DNA of 64,000 bases. Source: Haliscomenobacter sp. Its GTDB lineage: Bacteria > Bacteroidota > Bacteroidia > Chitinophagales > Saprospiraceae. How positions within the stretch are numbered: position 1 is the first letter of the stretch; each line of letters starts with the position of its first letter. Positions 54,566 through 62,360 of this stretch are shown here, in pieces. The stretch lies in contig JADJHZ010000012.1 in the NCBI GenBank assembly GCA_016707205.1, positions 73,023 to 137,022 of the forward strand. Reading direction: 5' to 3'. Made by a program: the position numbers and the translations under genes. The notes under the pieces are model-generated. The model saw only the letters and a list, made by a program, of their open reading frames with translations. It had not been told where the DNA came from and did no database searches.

Positions 54566-54988
54566 TCAGAAGGGGAGATCCTCGTCCATCTCGTTGGGCA
54601 TCGGAGGCTCCTGGTCGCCACCTGCAGTGGCGGAAGAAGGCGCGCTTACCGGAGCGCTGCTTTGCTTGCGGTCCAGGATGCGGAAATAATTGGCCAGTAC
54701 TTCGGTAGTCCGCTTGTTGTTCCCATCCTGGTCTTGCCAGGTCCGGTGCGTCAGGCGCCCTTCCACGTAGATCGTCATGCCTTTTTTGAGGGATTGCTCG
54801 GCGCGTTCAGCCAAAGCGCGCCAAACGACGATGTCGTGCCATTCCGTTTGTTCTTGCCAGTTTCCGGTTTTGTCCTTATAACTTTCGCTGGTGGCCAGGG
54901 AGAATTTGGCCACTACGGCGCCGCTTTCGAGGCGGCGTACTTCGGGGTCTTTGCCCAGGTTTCCGATCAGGATAACGCGATTAACCAT
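54566..54988 (-). CDS. ssb: Single-stranded DNA-binding protein
   Basis: A 140-residue SSB. The OB fold starts MVNRVILIGNLGKDPEVRRL and contains TEWHDIVVWRALAERAEQSLKKG and YVEGRLTHRTWQDQDG. The flexible linker is rich in Ser, Ala and Pro. The C-terminal tip is EMDEDLPF, the acidic sequence that recruits partner proteins. It is between mutY (173 bases upstream on the same strand) and gldD (147 bases downstream), the order seen in other Bacteroidota apart from the missing gldE. Confidence 0.97.
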   Translation of the reverse strand: MVNRVILIGNLGKDPEVRRLESGAVVAKFSLATSESYKDKTGNWQEQTEWHDIVVWRALAERAEQSLKKGMTIYVEGRLTHRTWQDQDGNNKRTTEVLANYFRILDRKQSSAPVSAPSSATAGGDQEPPMPNEMDEDLPF

Positions 54989-55160
54989 GGTGAATGCATT
55001 AAAAAATTAAGGAACAAATTTTCTTGCAAGATACAAGGGAAATTCACACCGTGCCGCCGCTTCCACAAAGGAAGTTGCCGCCCACCTGGCGGCAAAAAAG
55101 GATGTTTTTTACAGCCACTTCTCTGACGGTGAGGGGGTTCGGAAATAGGCCTTGCGCAAA

Positions 55161-56267
55161 CTAAAACAAGTCTAAACTTAAGCTTTTTTCGTCTAAGTAC
55201 CAACGGATGATGCGAGGGAAAGCATATTGGCGAAGACCAGCTCCTGGGACGGCTATCAGGCCGGACGTCTGATCGGGACCGGGTTCGCTTCGTAGCGGAA
55301 CCTCCCAAAACCGGGCGTGGATGATTTGGTGACTGAGGGATTGCCGGTAGATCTTCGAAGGGGGCAGCATTTGCGGGTGGGCGTGGGCCAGCAGTTCCTG
55401 GAAGGGGGCTTGGCAGAGAAGCGCTTCCTGCGCAAGGTCTACGGAGCGTGTTTCCAGCAGGGGGAACTCGTAAAGCTGGATCCAGATATCTTTTTCCGTG
55501 CGTTGGCGAATCCAGGTTTGATCTTGAAAGCGGAATAACAGGTAATGGAAAAACCGAGGGGTTTTGGCCGTCTTTTTCCACTTAACCGGGAGCCGATCTA
55601 CCTGTCCGTTCAATAAGGCGTGGCATCGCTCCTGGAATGGACATGAAAGGCAAAGAGGGCGCCTTGGCGTGCAATGCAGGGCGCCAAAATCCATCATGGA
55701 CTGGTTGTGGGGCCCTGGCGCCTGGGGGTCGAGTAGGGATTGGCCAAGTTCCTGGAGTTGTTTTTTCCCGGAAGCGGTGTTTGCCGGGGTTTGGATGCCC
55801 CAAATCCGGGACAGAACCCGCTCTACGTTTCCATCCACTACAGCGTGGGGTAGCGCAAAGGCAAAAGAAGCCAGCGCCGCCGCGGTATACGGGCCTATCC
55901 CTGGCAAGGCCAGCAACCCTTCGTACGAATCGGGAAAGCGCCCGGCATTTTCCGTAGCCAGGAAGCGCGCGCAACGCAGCATGTTCCTGGCTCTGGAATA
56001 GTACCCTAAGCCTTCCCACAGTTTAAACACCTGTTCTTCCGGGGCGGAGGCAAGGGCAAATAAATCGGGAAAAGCAGCGATGAACCGTTGGAAGTAAGGC
56101 AATCCTTGTTCTACGCGGGTTTGCTGGAGGATAATCTCGGAAACCCAAATCCGATAGGGATCTTTTTCCTCTTTCCATGGCAAGGGGCGTTCAACCTGAC
56201 GCCTCCATTGCTGAAGCTGGAGGCGGAATTCTTCCGGCGGCCAGGCGCCCTGGGTGGCTTGTTGCAT
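55161..56267 (-). CDS. mutY: A/G-specific adenine glycosylase MutY
   Basis: A 368-residue DNA glycosylase that removes A opposite 8-oxoguanine. The catalytic region has VSEIILQQTRVEQGLPYFQR (Glu of the active site), LPGIGPYTAAALASFA (helix-hairpin-helix) and VVDGNVERVLSR with the catalytic Asp. A 4Fe-4S site is formed by CTPRRPLCLSCPFQERC (C-X6-C-X2-C-X5-C). The C-terminal NUDIX-like domain (from about residue 225) recognises 8-oxoG. ATG at 56267 begins the conserved protein; the upstream frame adds a hydrophobic stretch without conservation. Confidence 0.97.
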   Translation of the reverse strand: MQQATQGAWPPEEFRLQLQQWRRQVERPLPWKEEKDPYRIWVSEIILQQTRVEQGLPYFQRFIAAFPDLFALASAPEEQVFKLWEGLGYYSRARNMLRCARFLATENAGRFPDSYEGLLALPGIGPYTAAALASFAFALPHAVVDGNVERVLSRIWGIQTPANTASGKKQLQELGQSLLDPQAPGPHNQSMMDFGALHCTPRRPLCLSCPFQERCHALLNGQVDRLPVKWKKTAKTPRFFHYLLFRFQDQTWIRQRTEKDIWIQLYEFPLLETRSVDLAQEALLCQAPFQELLAHAHPQMLPPSKIYRQSLSHQIIHARFWEVPLRSEPGPDQTSGLIAVPGAGLRQYAFPRIIRWYLDEKSLSLDLF

Positions 56268-56360
56268 AGAAGGGAAAGATAGGCTTAAAAAACAAAAGTG
56301 CGAAAACAGCGTAGGCCGTATTCGCACCCGAATATAGTGAGAATGGTAAATATCAGGCAC

Positions 56361-56891
56361 TTATCCCTCCGCTTCCAAAGCGAGTTTTGGATATCGTTTT
56401 TGAATGAGGTCCTTGAGTTCCTTGCGAGCAAAAAAGATCCGGCTTTTGACTGTGCCCAGGGGGAGGTCGAGATGATCCGCAATTTCCTGGTACTTATATC
56501 CTTGATAATGAAGCAGAAAAGGGACGCGAATGCTGTCTTCGAGCCCTTCGATCATGCCGGTGAGCTCATTCATAAGGATATTGGACTCTGCGCTGTTGGA
56601 GATCAGGGCGTCGCCGGAATTGATGAAGTAAAGATTGTCGGTTGAATCAAAAATCGTATTCGCTTTGGTCCGCTTGCGATAGTTATTGATGAAGATATTC
56701 TTCATGATTGTGAAGAGCCAAGCCTTGAAGTTGGTTCCGGGACGGAATTTATCCATGTTTGTCATGGCGCGGTATGCTGTTTCCTGGTAGAGATCTTTAG
56801 CATCCTCCAGGTTTTTGGTGAGGTTGTACGCGAACGCGTTCAGCAGTGCAGTCATCTGATTGAACCTGGTTTCGAATTCTATCTGCGACAT
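56361..56891 (-). CDS. ECF-type sigma factor (conserved Bacteroidota type)
   Basis: A 176-residue sigma factor. Region 2: FNQMTALLNAFAYNLTKNLEDAKDLYQETAYRAM and KAWLFTIMKNIFINNYRKR. Region 4: VPFLLHYQGYKYQEIADHL and LPLGTVKSRIFFARKEL. This form is highly conserved in Bacteroidota, where a homologue controls general or stress genes. No anti-sigma gene follows. It is monocistronic with an AT-rich leader and a good -7 box upstream; mutY starts 94 bases downstream on the same strand. Confidence 0.92.
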   Translation of the reverse strand: MSQIEFETRFNQMTALLNAFAYNLTKNLEDAKDLYQETAYRAMTNMDKFRPGTNFKAWLFTIMKNIFINNYRKRTKANTIFDSTDNLYFINSGDALISNSAESNILMNELTGMIEGLEDSIRVPFLLHYQGYKYQEIADHLDLPLGTVKSRIFFARKELKDLIQKRYPKLALEAEG

Positions 56892-56940
56892 GATCTTTAC
56901 TTTGTTTAATGTTTAACTTCTGGTTTTCCTTTTGTTGAAA

Positions 56941-56948
56941 CAAATATA
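56941..56948 (-). promoter_or_regulatory. Candidate -7 box of the ECF sigma gene
   Basis: Read on the minus strand, TATATTTG (56948-56941) fits TAnnTTTG, 49 bases before the ATG. A TTTG lies upstream but at a shorter spacing (13 bases) than usual. Confidence 0.4.
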
Positions 56949-57154
56949 AGTACAAGCTAAACAAAATGCAAGAATTAAGACCCAATGCTAAATGTTAAAA
57001 TTTAAAAACAGTATTATTTGAATTTGTAATTAATTGAAAATCAATAAATAAAAACGTTTTATCGTAAATTTGTTTCTATATTTTTTTTTCAAAAAAAAAT
57101 GAAAATAAAATAAATTCTGTGGAACGTTTCGCTTCGAGTTTGAAGCAAAGATTC

Positions 57155-57237
57155 AACAAGCCTTTAGAAACAGCTTGTTTTCGGAAAGCGGCACTTGATT
57201 TTGTCTAAGTTTGAATCAGGAAAAGTCCGAAAACAAG
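57155..57237. other. Overlapping alternative stems downstream of the LptF/G gene
   Basis: The 350-base gap 56892-57242 holds no gene. In it AACAAGC (57155-57161) can pair with GCTTGTT (57173-57179), while CTTGTTTTCGGA (57174-57185), which overlaps the latter, pairs perfectly over 12 bp with TCCGAAAACAAG (57226-57237). The two stems exclude each other. They may terminate the lptF/G transcript; the exact role is unknown. Confidence 0.45.
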
Positions 57238-57242
57238 AATGC

Positions 57243-58334
57243 TTACTTTTGGGCTCGCCGCACGAGCAGGAATGCAATTCCCATAAAGATCAGGTTGGGG
57301 AACCAGGCGCCCAGCCAGGTAGGGAAGTTGCTGCCTAGGGCGAACGTGGAGGCGAATTTGGAGAGGAAGATGTAAGCGGCGCCCAGGCCGATTCCAACGG
57401 CCAGGTGAAGCCCTATTCCTCCTCTTACCTTTCGGGCTGCAATGACCATCCCGATGATGGTGAGGATGAAAATGGTTAGCGGTTCTGCGGTGCGTCGGTG
57501 CAGCTCGAGGCTGTATTTGCGGAAGTTCCCCGAACCGCGGATTTTTTGTTTGTAGATATGCCGCACCAGAGTCACGGTACTCATCATGCTTTGCTGGCCG
57601 GAGAAGTCGATAAAATCGCTGGGGTCGACGTTCAACGCCGTGTCCAGTTGTTGCCCTAAACCAATGTGGAAGGTTTCGCGCAGGGAATCTTCAAACGACC
57701 GGGTTTCGTAGTCGAAAAGCCTCCATTTTTTGGTGCTGTCCTGCCATTCTGCCCGGTCGGCCTTCAGCAAGTGAATGAGCTTTTGCCCCTGAAAGGATTC
57801 GATCCGGAAATCCCGGGCGCTACTGTCCCCTTTGCTGTAATATCCGATGTAAACTTTTTTCCCAGGCTCGACAAAAAGGTGGACATCCCGGACCTTGGCT
57901 TTGTTTTCGTCTTTTTGGATATAGGTATAAATGATCCGGAACATATGGGTGTTCCCCCAGGGGATAAAAAAGTGGGTCCCCAGCAGGTAGAGGAAGGTGA
58001 GCAGGCCTGCAGAAAGCAGGTAAGGGCGCATAAGCCGGTTGAAACTGACCCCCGCGTTAAGAATAGAGATTATTTCGGAGTTGAACGCCAGGCGGGAAGT
58101 GAAAAAGATCACGGCGATCAGGGTAAACAAGGGCCAGAGCAAGCCGGAAATGTACAGGATAAAGCTGGGGTAATATTCCAGCAAGATCTCAGCCAGGGTT
58201 ATCGGTTCTTCGATAAACTTTTCCACCTTTTCGCTGAAGTCGATGATCAACGAGATCATGGTGAAGATCAACACCGTGAAAAAAAAGGTGGAGATAAATT
58301 TTCGAAAAATATATCGGTCGAGGATCTTTAACAT
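57243..58334 (-). CDS. LptF/LptG family lipopolysaccharide transport permease
   Basis: A 363-residue membrane protein of the YjgP/YjgQ family, which forms the membrane part of the LPS exporter with LptB. Three helices at the N-terminus (from MLKILDRYIFRKFISTFFFT) and three at the C-terminus flank a periplasmic domain (about residues 135-270). SLELHRRTAEPLTIFILTIIGM is the conserved coupling segment. A single copy is normal here to see in one window; Bacteroidota usually have two. ATG at 58334 begins the conserved start. It is downstream of tgt on the same strand. Confidence 0.93.
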   Translation of the reverse strand: MLKILDRYIFRKFISTFFFTVLIFTMISLIIDFSEKVEKFIEEPITLAEILLEYYPSFILYISGLLWPLFTLIAVIFFTSRLAFNSEIISILNAGVSFNRLMRPYLLSAGLLTFLYLLGTHFFIPWGNTHMFRIIYTYIQKDENKAKVRDVHLFVEPGKKVYIGYYSKGDSSARDFRIESFQGQKLIHLLKADRAEWQDSTKKWRLFDYETRSFEDSLRETFHIGLGQQLDTALNVDPSDFIDFSGQQSMMSTVTLVRHIYKQKIRGSGNFRKYSLELHRRTAEPLTIFILTIIGMVIAARKVRGGIGLHLAVGIGLGAAYIFLSKFASTFALGSNFPTWLGAWFPNLIFMGIAFLLVRRAQK

Positions 58335-58356
58335 GGACTCGGATTTCTCATCCCAC

Positions 58357-58403
58357 AAAATACAGCGGTTTGCGATTTATTGCGCGCTAAGCCGCTGTAT
58401 TTT
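58357..58403 (-). terminator. Hairpin between tgt and the LptF/G gene
   Basis: AAATACAGCGG (58358-58368) pairs with CCGCTGTATTT (58392-58402) over 11 bp. On the minus strand it ends in TATTTTG, so it may stop part of the tgt transcript. Confidence 0.5.
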
Positions 58404-58492
58404 GAGTAATTACAGGATGAATGTCTTCGAAAACCGCTTTCCTGCCGGTTAAGCGGGGAAAGTCCATTTGGGGCTTCGGAGACCAGCTTCAG

Positions 58493-59624
58493 TCATAGCC
58501 TTTGTTCAAGGACCGGAACGATTTGGTTTTTCCATTCCAGGAAGGCGCCCTCCGCTATTTTCTTCCGCGCTTCGCCGACCAGCCAAAGGAAAAAGCTCAG
58601 GTTGTGGAGGGTGGCAATTTGGGCGCCGAGGATTTCCTGGCTGTGGATCAGATGGCGAAGGTACGCTTTGGAGTAAAACCGGCTGCTGGTGCAGGGGCTG
58701 GTTTCGTCAACCGCGCTGAAATCGGTTTTCCACTTCAGGTTTTTGATATTGATGATGCCATTTGGGGTGTACAACAGCCCATGGCGGGCGTTGCGCGTGG
58801 GGAGGACGCAGTCGAACATATCGATGCCCAGGGCAATGCATTCCAGGATGTTGGCGGGAGTGCCTACGCCCATGAGGTATCTGGGTTTATCGGCGGGGAG
58901 GATCTGGCAGACGAGATCGGTCATTTCGTACATTTCCCCGGCAGGTTCTCCTACCGACAGCCCTCCGATAGCATTTGCAGGCCGGTCGAACGAGGCGATG
59001 GTTTCCGCAGAAATTTTGCGCAGGTCTCGGTAAGTGCTTCCCTGGACGATTGGAAACAGCGTTTGTCCATACCCATAGAGCCCTTCCGTCTGATCGAAAC
59101 GCTCGCAGCATCTGGCCAGCCAGCGGTGGGTGAGTTCCATGGAGGTTTTGGCGTAGCGGTAATCACAAGGATACGGCGTGCATTCGTCGAAGGCCATGAT
59201 AATATCCGCTCCAATTTGGCGCTGAATATCTATGGCAAATTCCGGAGTAAAAAAGTGGGCAGACCCATCGATATGGGAGCTGAATTTAACTCCCTCCTCG
59301 GTTATTTTTCGCTTGTGGCTAAGGGAATACACCTGATAGCCTCCGCTATCCGTAAGAATCGGCCTGTCCCAGCCGTTGAAGCGATGGAGGCCGCCGGCTT
59401 TCTAGCACGTCTACCCCCGGACGGAGGTAGAGATGGTAGGTATTGCCCAGAATGATTTGGGCGCCGATAGCTTCTTTCAGTTCGTATTGATGTACCGCCT
59501 TGACGCTGCCAGCCGTCCCAACCGGCATAAAGATGGGGGTGGCGATAGCCCCATGCGCCGTTTTTATGGTTCCTGTCCGGGCGGAAGAACCGGGATCGCG
59601 ATGGTCTATGGTAAATTCAAACAA
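58493..59624 (-). CDS. tgt: Queuine tRNA-ribosyltransferase (frameshifted)
   Basis: Exchanges guanine 34 for a queuosine precursor in certain tRNAs. Frame one (59624 down) reads MFEFTIDHRDPGSS..., LGNTYHLYLRPGVDVLE. The next frame, down to 58493, gives WDRPILTDSGGYQVYSLS with the catalytic Asp, ADIIMAFDECTPYPC, FPIVQGSTYRDLR, GGLSVGEPAGEM and DCVLPTRNARHG. Together about 376 residues. The frames join at the A run read from 59401-59399 (GLHRFNGWDRP). The region where other TGTs carry the CxCxxC zinc motif reads ETSPCTSSRFYSKAYLRHL, without it. Between rodA and the LptF/G gene, probably one operon. Confidence 0.92.
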
Positions 59625-59661
59625 AGCAGTAATGCATTTCGGAGTAAAGAGGATACGGTTC

Positions 59662-61059
59662 TTAAAGGTTGTACCGGTGCCGGTCGAGCTTTAGCAAAAC
59701 CCCAATCATTATGGAGAAACTGAGCAAAGCGGACCCCCCCTTGCTGATGAAAGGCAGCGGGATGCCAATAATGGGCACCAACCCCATGGTCATGCCAATG
59801 TTCACAAAAAAGTGGAGGAAGAATATTCCGGCCAGACAATAGGCGTAAATCCTCGAAAAAGCCGAACGCTGGCGTTCCGCAATAACTGTCAGCCGGATGA
59901 CCAGCGTAAGAAACAAGACAATAATGGCAAAACTACCGATGAAGCCTTGTTCTTCTCCAATCGTGCAAAAGATGAAATCGGTTGATTGCTCTGGAACATA
60001 GCTCAACTTGGTCATTTTGCCCTGAAGGAATCCCTTACCTTGAAACCCGCCGGAGCTGATCGCCATTTTGGATTGCATGAGGTTGTACAGAGAGCCTCTG
60101 GGGTCGCACTTGGAAGGGTTGAGCCAAACATTGATCCGGTCCTGTTGGTGGGGCTTAAGGAAGTGGTTGAAACTGTAGTTTGCCGCAAAAGACAAGCCTA
60201 TGCCAACGGCCAGGGCAAGGGATATCGGCGCCACCAGCCGGGGCCCTTTCCTGCTCCAAAAATAAAGGCCGAGCAGGCCAAAAACGGCGGTCAGGCCGGC
60301 CAGGCTGTAATGAACCATTTCTTCCGCGCGAAAGTAAAATGCGGCGGCGCCAAGCGCCAGTACTCCGCCAATCCACCACCTCCTTTGAGGCATGCGATAG
60401 GCGATCACGCCTAATGCAAAGACCAGCATAACCAGAGCGATATCGGTAGGGGCGAAGACCAGGCCAGCGATCAGGCTGGCCGCGATAAACCCTCCGATCC
60501 AGAAGAAAATCGGAGACAGCCCTTCCCGGTACAAGGCGATCAGAAAGGAGGAAAAAACCAGCGCCGATCCCATGTCCGGTTGAAGTAAAATCACGCCCGC
60601 AGGAAGGACGATCAGCAGCATCGACACGATCTGGTGGGAATATTTTTTCAAACTTGTTTTGTAGGACCCCAAATACGCGGAAACCGCCAGCGCTGTGCCA
60701 AACTTGGCAAACTCGGAAGGCTGAATGGATGCCCCTCCAAACGTGTACCAGGAAGTTGCTCCTTTAATATTGGAGCCAAACACCAGTACCCCAAACAAGG
60801 CCAAAAGCGTCAGGCCATAAATTAAAAAGGCAAAGGTCTGCCAGAATTTCCAATCGATGGAGTAAATGACCACCAGCGCAAAAAAAGAAATACCCATCCA
60901 AATGGCCTGTTTCCCGGCGGTGGAACCTAAAAATCCCACCTTATCCACTTCGGAAGCGGTGACGGCATAAATCATCAGCCACCCCAGGATGACCATTCCC
61001 AGGTAGACGGAAAGCGTTGTCCAATCCAGATTTCGGGTTCCCCCCAGCCGGCTTAACAT
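59662..61059 (-). CDS. rodA: Rod-shape/peptidoglycan glycosyltransferase RodA
   Basis: A 465-residue SEDS-family membrane protein with about ten helices; these polymerise lipid II for elongation of the cell wall. GATSWYTFGGASIQPSEFAK is the SEDS signature, LLQPDMGSALVFSSF holds the conserved Asp region, and the C-terminal FVNIGMTMGLVPIIGIPLPFISKGG is the classic ending. The long loop with SKMAISSGGFQGKGFLQGK is also typical. The gene is second after a SPOR-like gene (9 bases upstream) and before tgt (37 bases). The partner PBP2 gene is likely outside the window. Confidence 0.95.
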   Translation of the reverse strand: MLSRLGGTRNLDWTTLSVYLGMVILGWLMIYAVTASEVDKVGFLGSTAGKQAIWMGISFFALVVIYSIDWKFWQTFAFLIYGLTLLALFGVLVFGSNIKGATSWYTFGGASIQPSEFAKFGTALAVSAYLGSYKTSLKKYSHQIVSMLLIVLPAGVILLQPDMGSALVFSSFLIALYREGLSPIFFWIGGFIAASLIAGLVFAPTDIALVMLVFALGVIAYRMPQRRWWIGGVLALGAAAFYFRAEEMVHYSLAGLTAVFGLLGLYFWSRKGPRLVAPISLALAVGIGLSFAANYSFNHFLKPHQQDRINVWLNPSKCDPRGSLYNLMQSKMAISSGGFQGKGFLQGKMTKLSYVPEQSTDFIFCTIGEEQGFIGSFAIIVLFLTLVIRLTVIAERQRSAFSRIYAYCLAGIFFLHFFVNIGMTMGLVPIIGIPLPFISKGGSALLSFSIMIGVLLKLDRHRYNL

Positions 61060-61068
61060 GGATGCGTT

Positions 61069-61488
61069 TTAATTAATGGACCCTAATAATTGGGCTGGTT
61101 CGATCTCGGTGTCCTGAATGAGATACGCGCTTGGGTAGTAAGGGCGCAGGAATTGCTGGAGCCGCATGGCTTCCAGTTTATCGGTAAAAGCCCCCGCCCG
61201 GAGCATATAGTAAGGCCGGTTGTGCACCCAGGAGAGCGCCAGATAAGGATACTGAGCCCGAAAGGAATTCCGGACCTGTTCCAGGCGTTCCCTATCGGTG
61301 GTGGACAAGATCTGTACCCTCCATCCTTTGAGGAAGGAAGTGGCCCGATTGGTTTGAATGTAGTTTTTCATCACCCCTTCTACCTCCAGCGTTTCCGTAA
61401 AGGATACGCCGGTATTGCCGCCGCGCTGGCCAAAAACTGGCGCAAAAGCAGGAAGAAAAAGAAGCAGCAGCCCCCATAAACGAAACAT
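61069..61488 (-). CDS. SPOR-like exported protein
   Basis: A 139-residue protein with a signal peptide (residues about 1-21, ending VFGQ). The C-terminal ~75 residues have the SPOR-type pattern GWRVQILSTTDRERLEQVRN, RPYYMLRAGAFTDKLEAMRL and FLRPYYPSAYLI, that is, a GxYxVQ start and V.vGpf-like strand. SPOR domains bind denuded peptidoglycan glycan chains, often at division sites. It lies 9 bases before rodA, so it is in an operon with cell-wall synthesis. ATG at 61488 was chosen for the signal peptide. Confidence 0.82.
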   Translation of the reverse strand: MFRLWGLLLLFLPAFAPVFGQRGGNTGVSFTETLEVEGVMKNYIQTNRATSFLKGWRVQILSTTDRERLEQVRNSFRAQYPYLALSWVHNRPYYMLRAGAFTDKLEAMRLQQFLRPYYPSAYLIQDTEIEPAQLLGSIN

Positions 61489-61585
61489 ACGCGTTTGATT
61501 TGTATGCAAATATACCAAAGCCTGGCGAAAAAGGGAAGGTATTCAGGGCTTGGGTATCGAAGGCGGAGATAAATCGTCTTTTATC

Positions 61586-62251
61586 TTAATTGGCATAGGG
61601 TTCTCCCTTCATCAGCAGAACCCCGGAGGAAGTGCTGATTCGTTGAACCCCGGCTTTAATAAAGGCTTCGGCTTCCTGACGGATGTGAATGTCTCCTGCT
61701 GCGTTGATCGGAATTTGATTCTCCAGGCTTTCTTTAAGTAAGTAGACGGTTTCCAGCGTGGGGCTGCCATTGAACCCGGTCGACGCTTTGACAAAGTCAG
61801 GTTTGGAAGCTAAAAGGATCTTCGCCAGCCGGCGGATTTCTTCTTCGGAAAGAAGGGCTGCCTCCAGCGCAATCTGGATCTTTTTTCCCCGTAGCCGGGC
61901 TGCCGTGCACATGCTGTCAATATCGTTCTCTACGAAACTCCACTGGCTGCTTTTTACGGCGCACAGGTTGATGACGGCGTCGATCTCATCCGCCCCATCG
62001 TCCGCAGCTTTCTTGATCTCCTCCACTTTCGACGGGGTGCAGGAATACCCAAGCGGGAACCCCACGACGGTTGCTAATCGGAGTTTACTGCTGTGTTGTT
62101 CGAGCAGTTGGCGCACCAACGCAACGAAAAAAGGAGGGATGCATACGGTAGCAAACCCATGCTCCATAGCTTCCTGGCAGAGTTTGCGGATATCCGCTTC
62201 GCTGCAGTCGACGCGCAGTAAGGTGTGATCAATATACCTGGCTAAGTCCAT
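61586..62251 (-). CDS. deoC: Deoxyribose-phosphate aldolase
   Basis: A 221-residue class I aldolase that splits 2-deoxyribose-5-phosphate into glyceraldehyde-3-phosphate and acetaldehyde in nucleoside breakdown. The protein starts MDLARYIDHTLLRVDCSEAD. VVGFPLGYSCTPSKVEEIKKA, DEIDAVINLCAVKS with the catalytic Asp, KIQIALEAALLSEEEI and FVKASTGF with the Schiff-base Lys are present. The TrpB-like end NPINAAGDI (here IPINAAGDIHIRQEAEAF) is also normal. It lies between the GH92 gene and the SPOR-like gene on the same strand. ATG at 62251 begins the conserved start. Confidence 0.95.
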   Translation of the reverse strand: MDLARYIDHTLLRVDCSEADIRKLCQEAMEHGFATVCIPPFFVALVRQLLEQHSSKLRLATVVGFPLGYSCTPSKVEEIKKAADDGADEIDAVINLCAVKSSQWSFVENDIDSMCTAARLRGKKIQIALEAALLSEEEIRRLAKILLASKPDFVKASTGFNGSPTLETVYLLKESLENQIPINAAGDIHIRQEAEAFIKAGVQRISTSSGVLLMKGEPYAN

Positions 62252-62360
62252 GGGAAAAACGATTGAGCTGTGGTTATTTGTTAACCAAACAATTTGTGCC
62301 CGCAAGGTAGGGCAAAAATTGGTAACCTGAAGGGTTTTCCAGGGAAATAAATCTCTGCCG

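Noticed and set aside
55075..55095. Hairpin TTGCCGCC/GGCGGCAA between mutY and ssb considered as terminator
   Set aside because: The T/A run is on the wrong side for the genes' direction; a chance G/C palindrome is as likely.
54967..55581. 204-residue frame overlapping mutY
   Set aside because: Pro/Ser/Arg-rich shadow of mutY in another frame; no start or domain support.
57060..57075. TAAATTTG on the plus strand at about 57069 considered as a promoter
   Set aside because: No plus-strand gene follows; the box is a chance match in an AT-rich gap.
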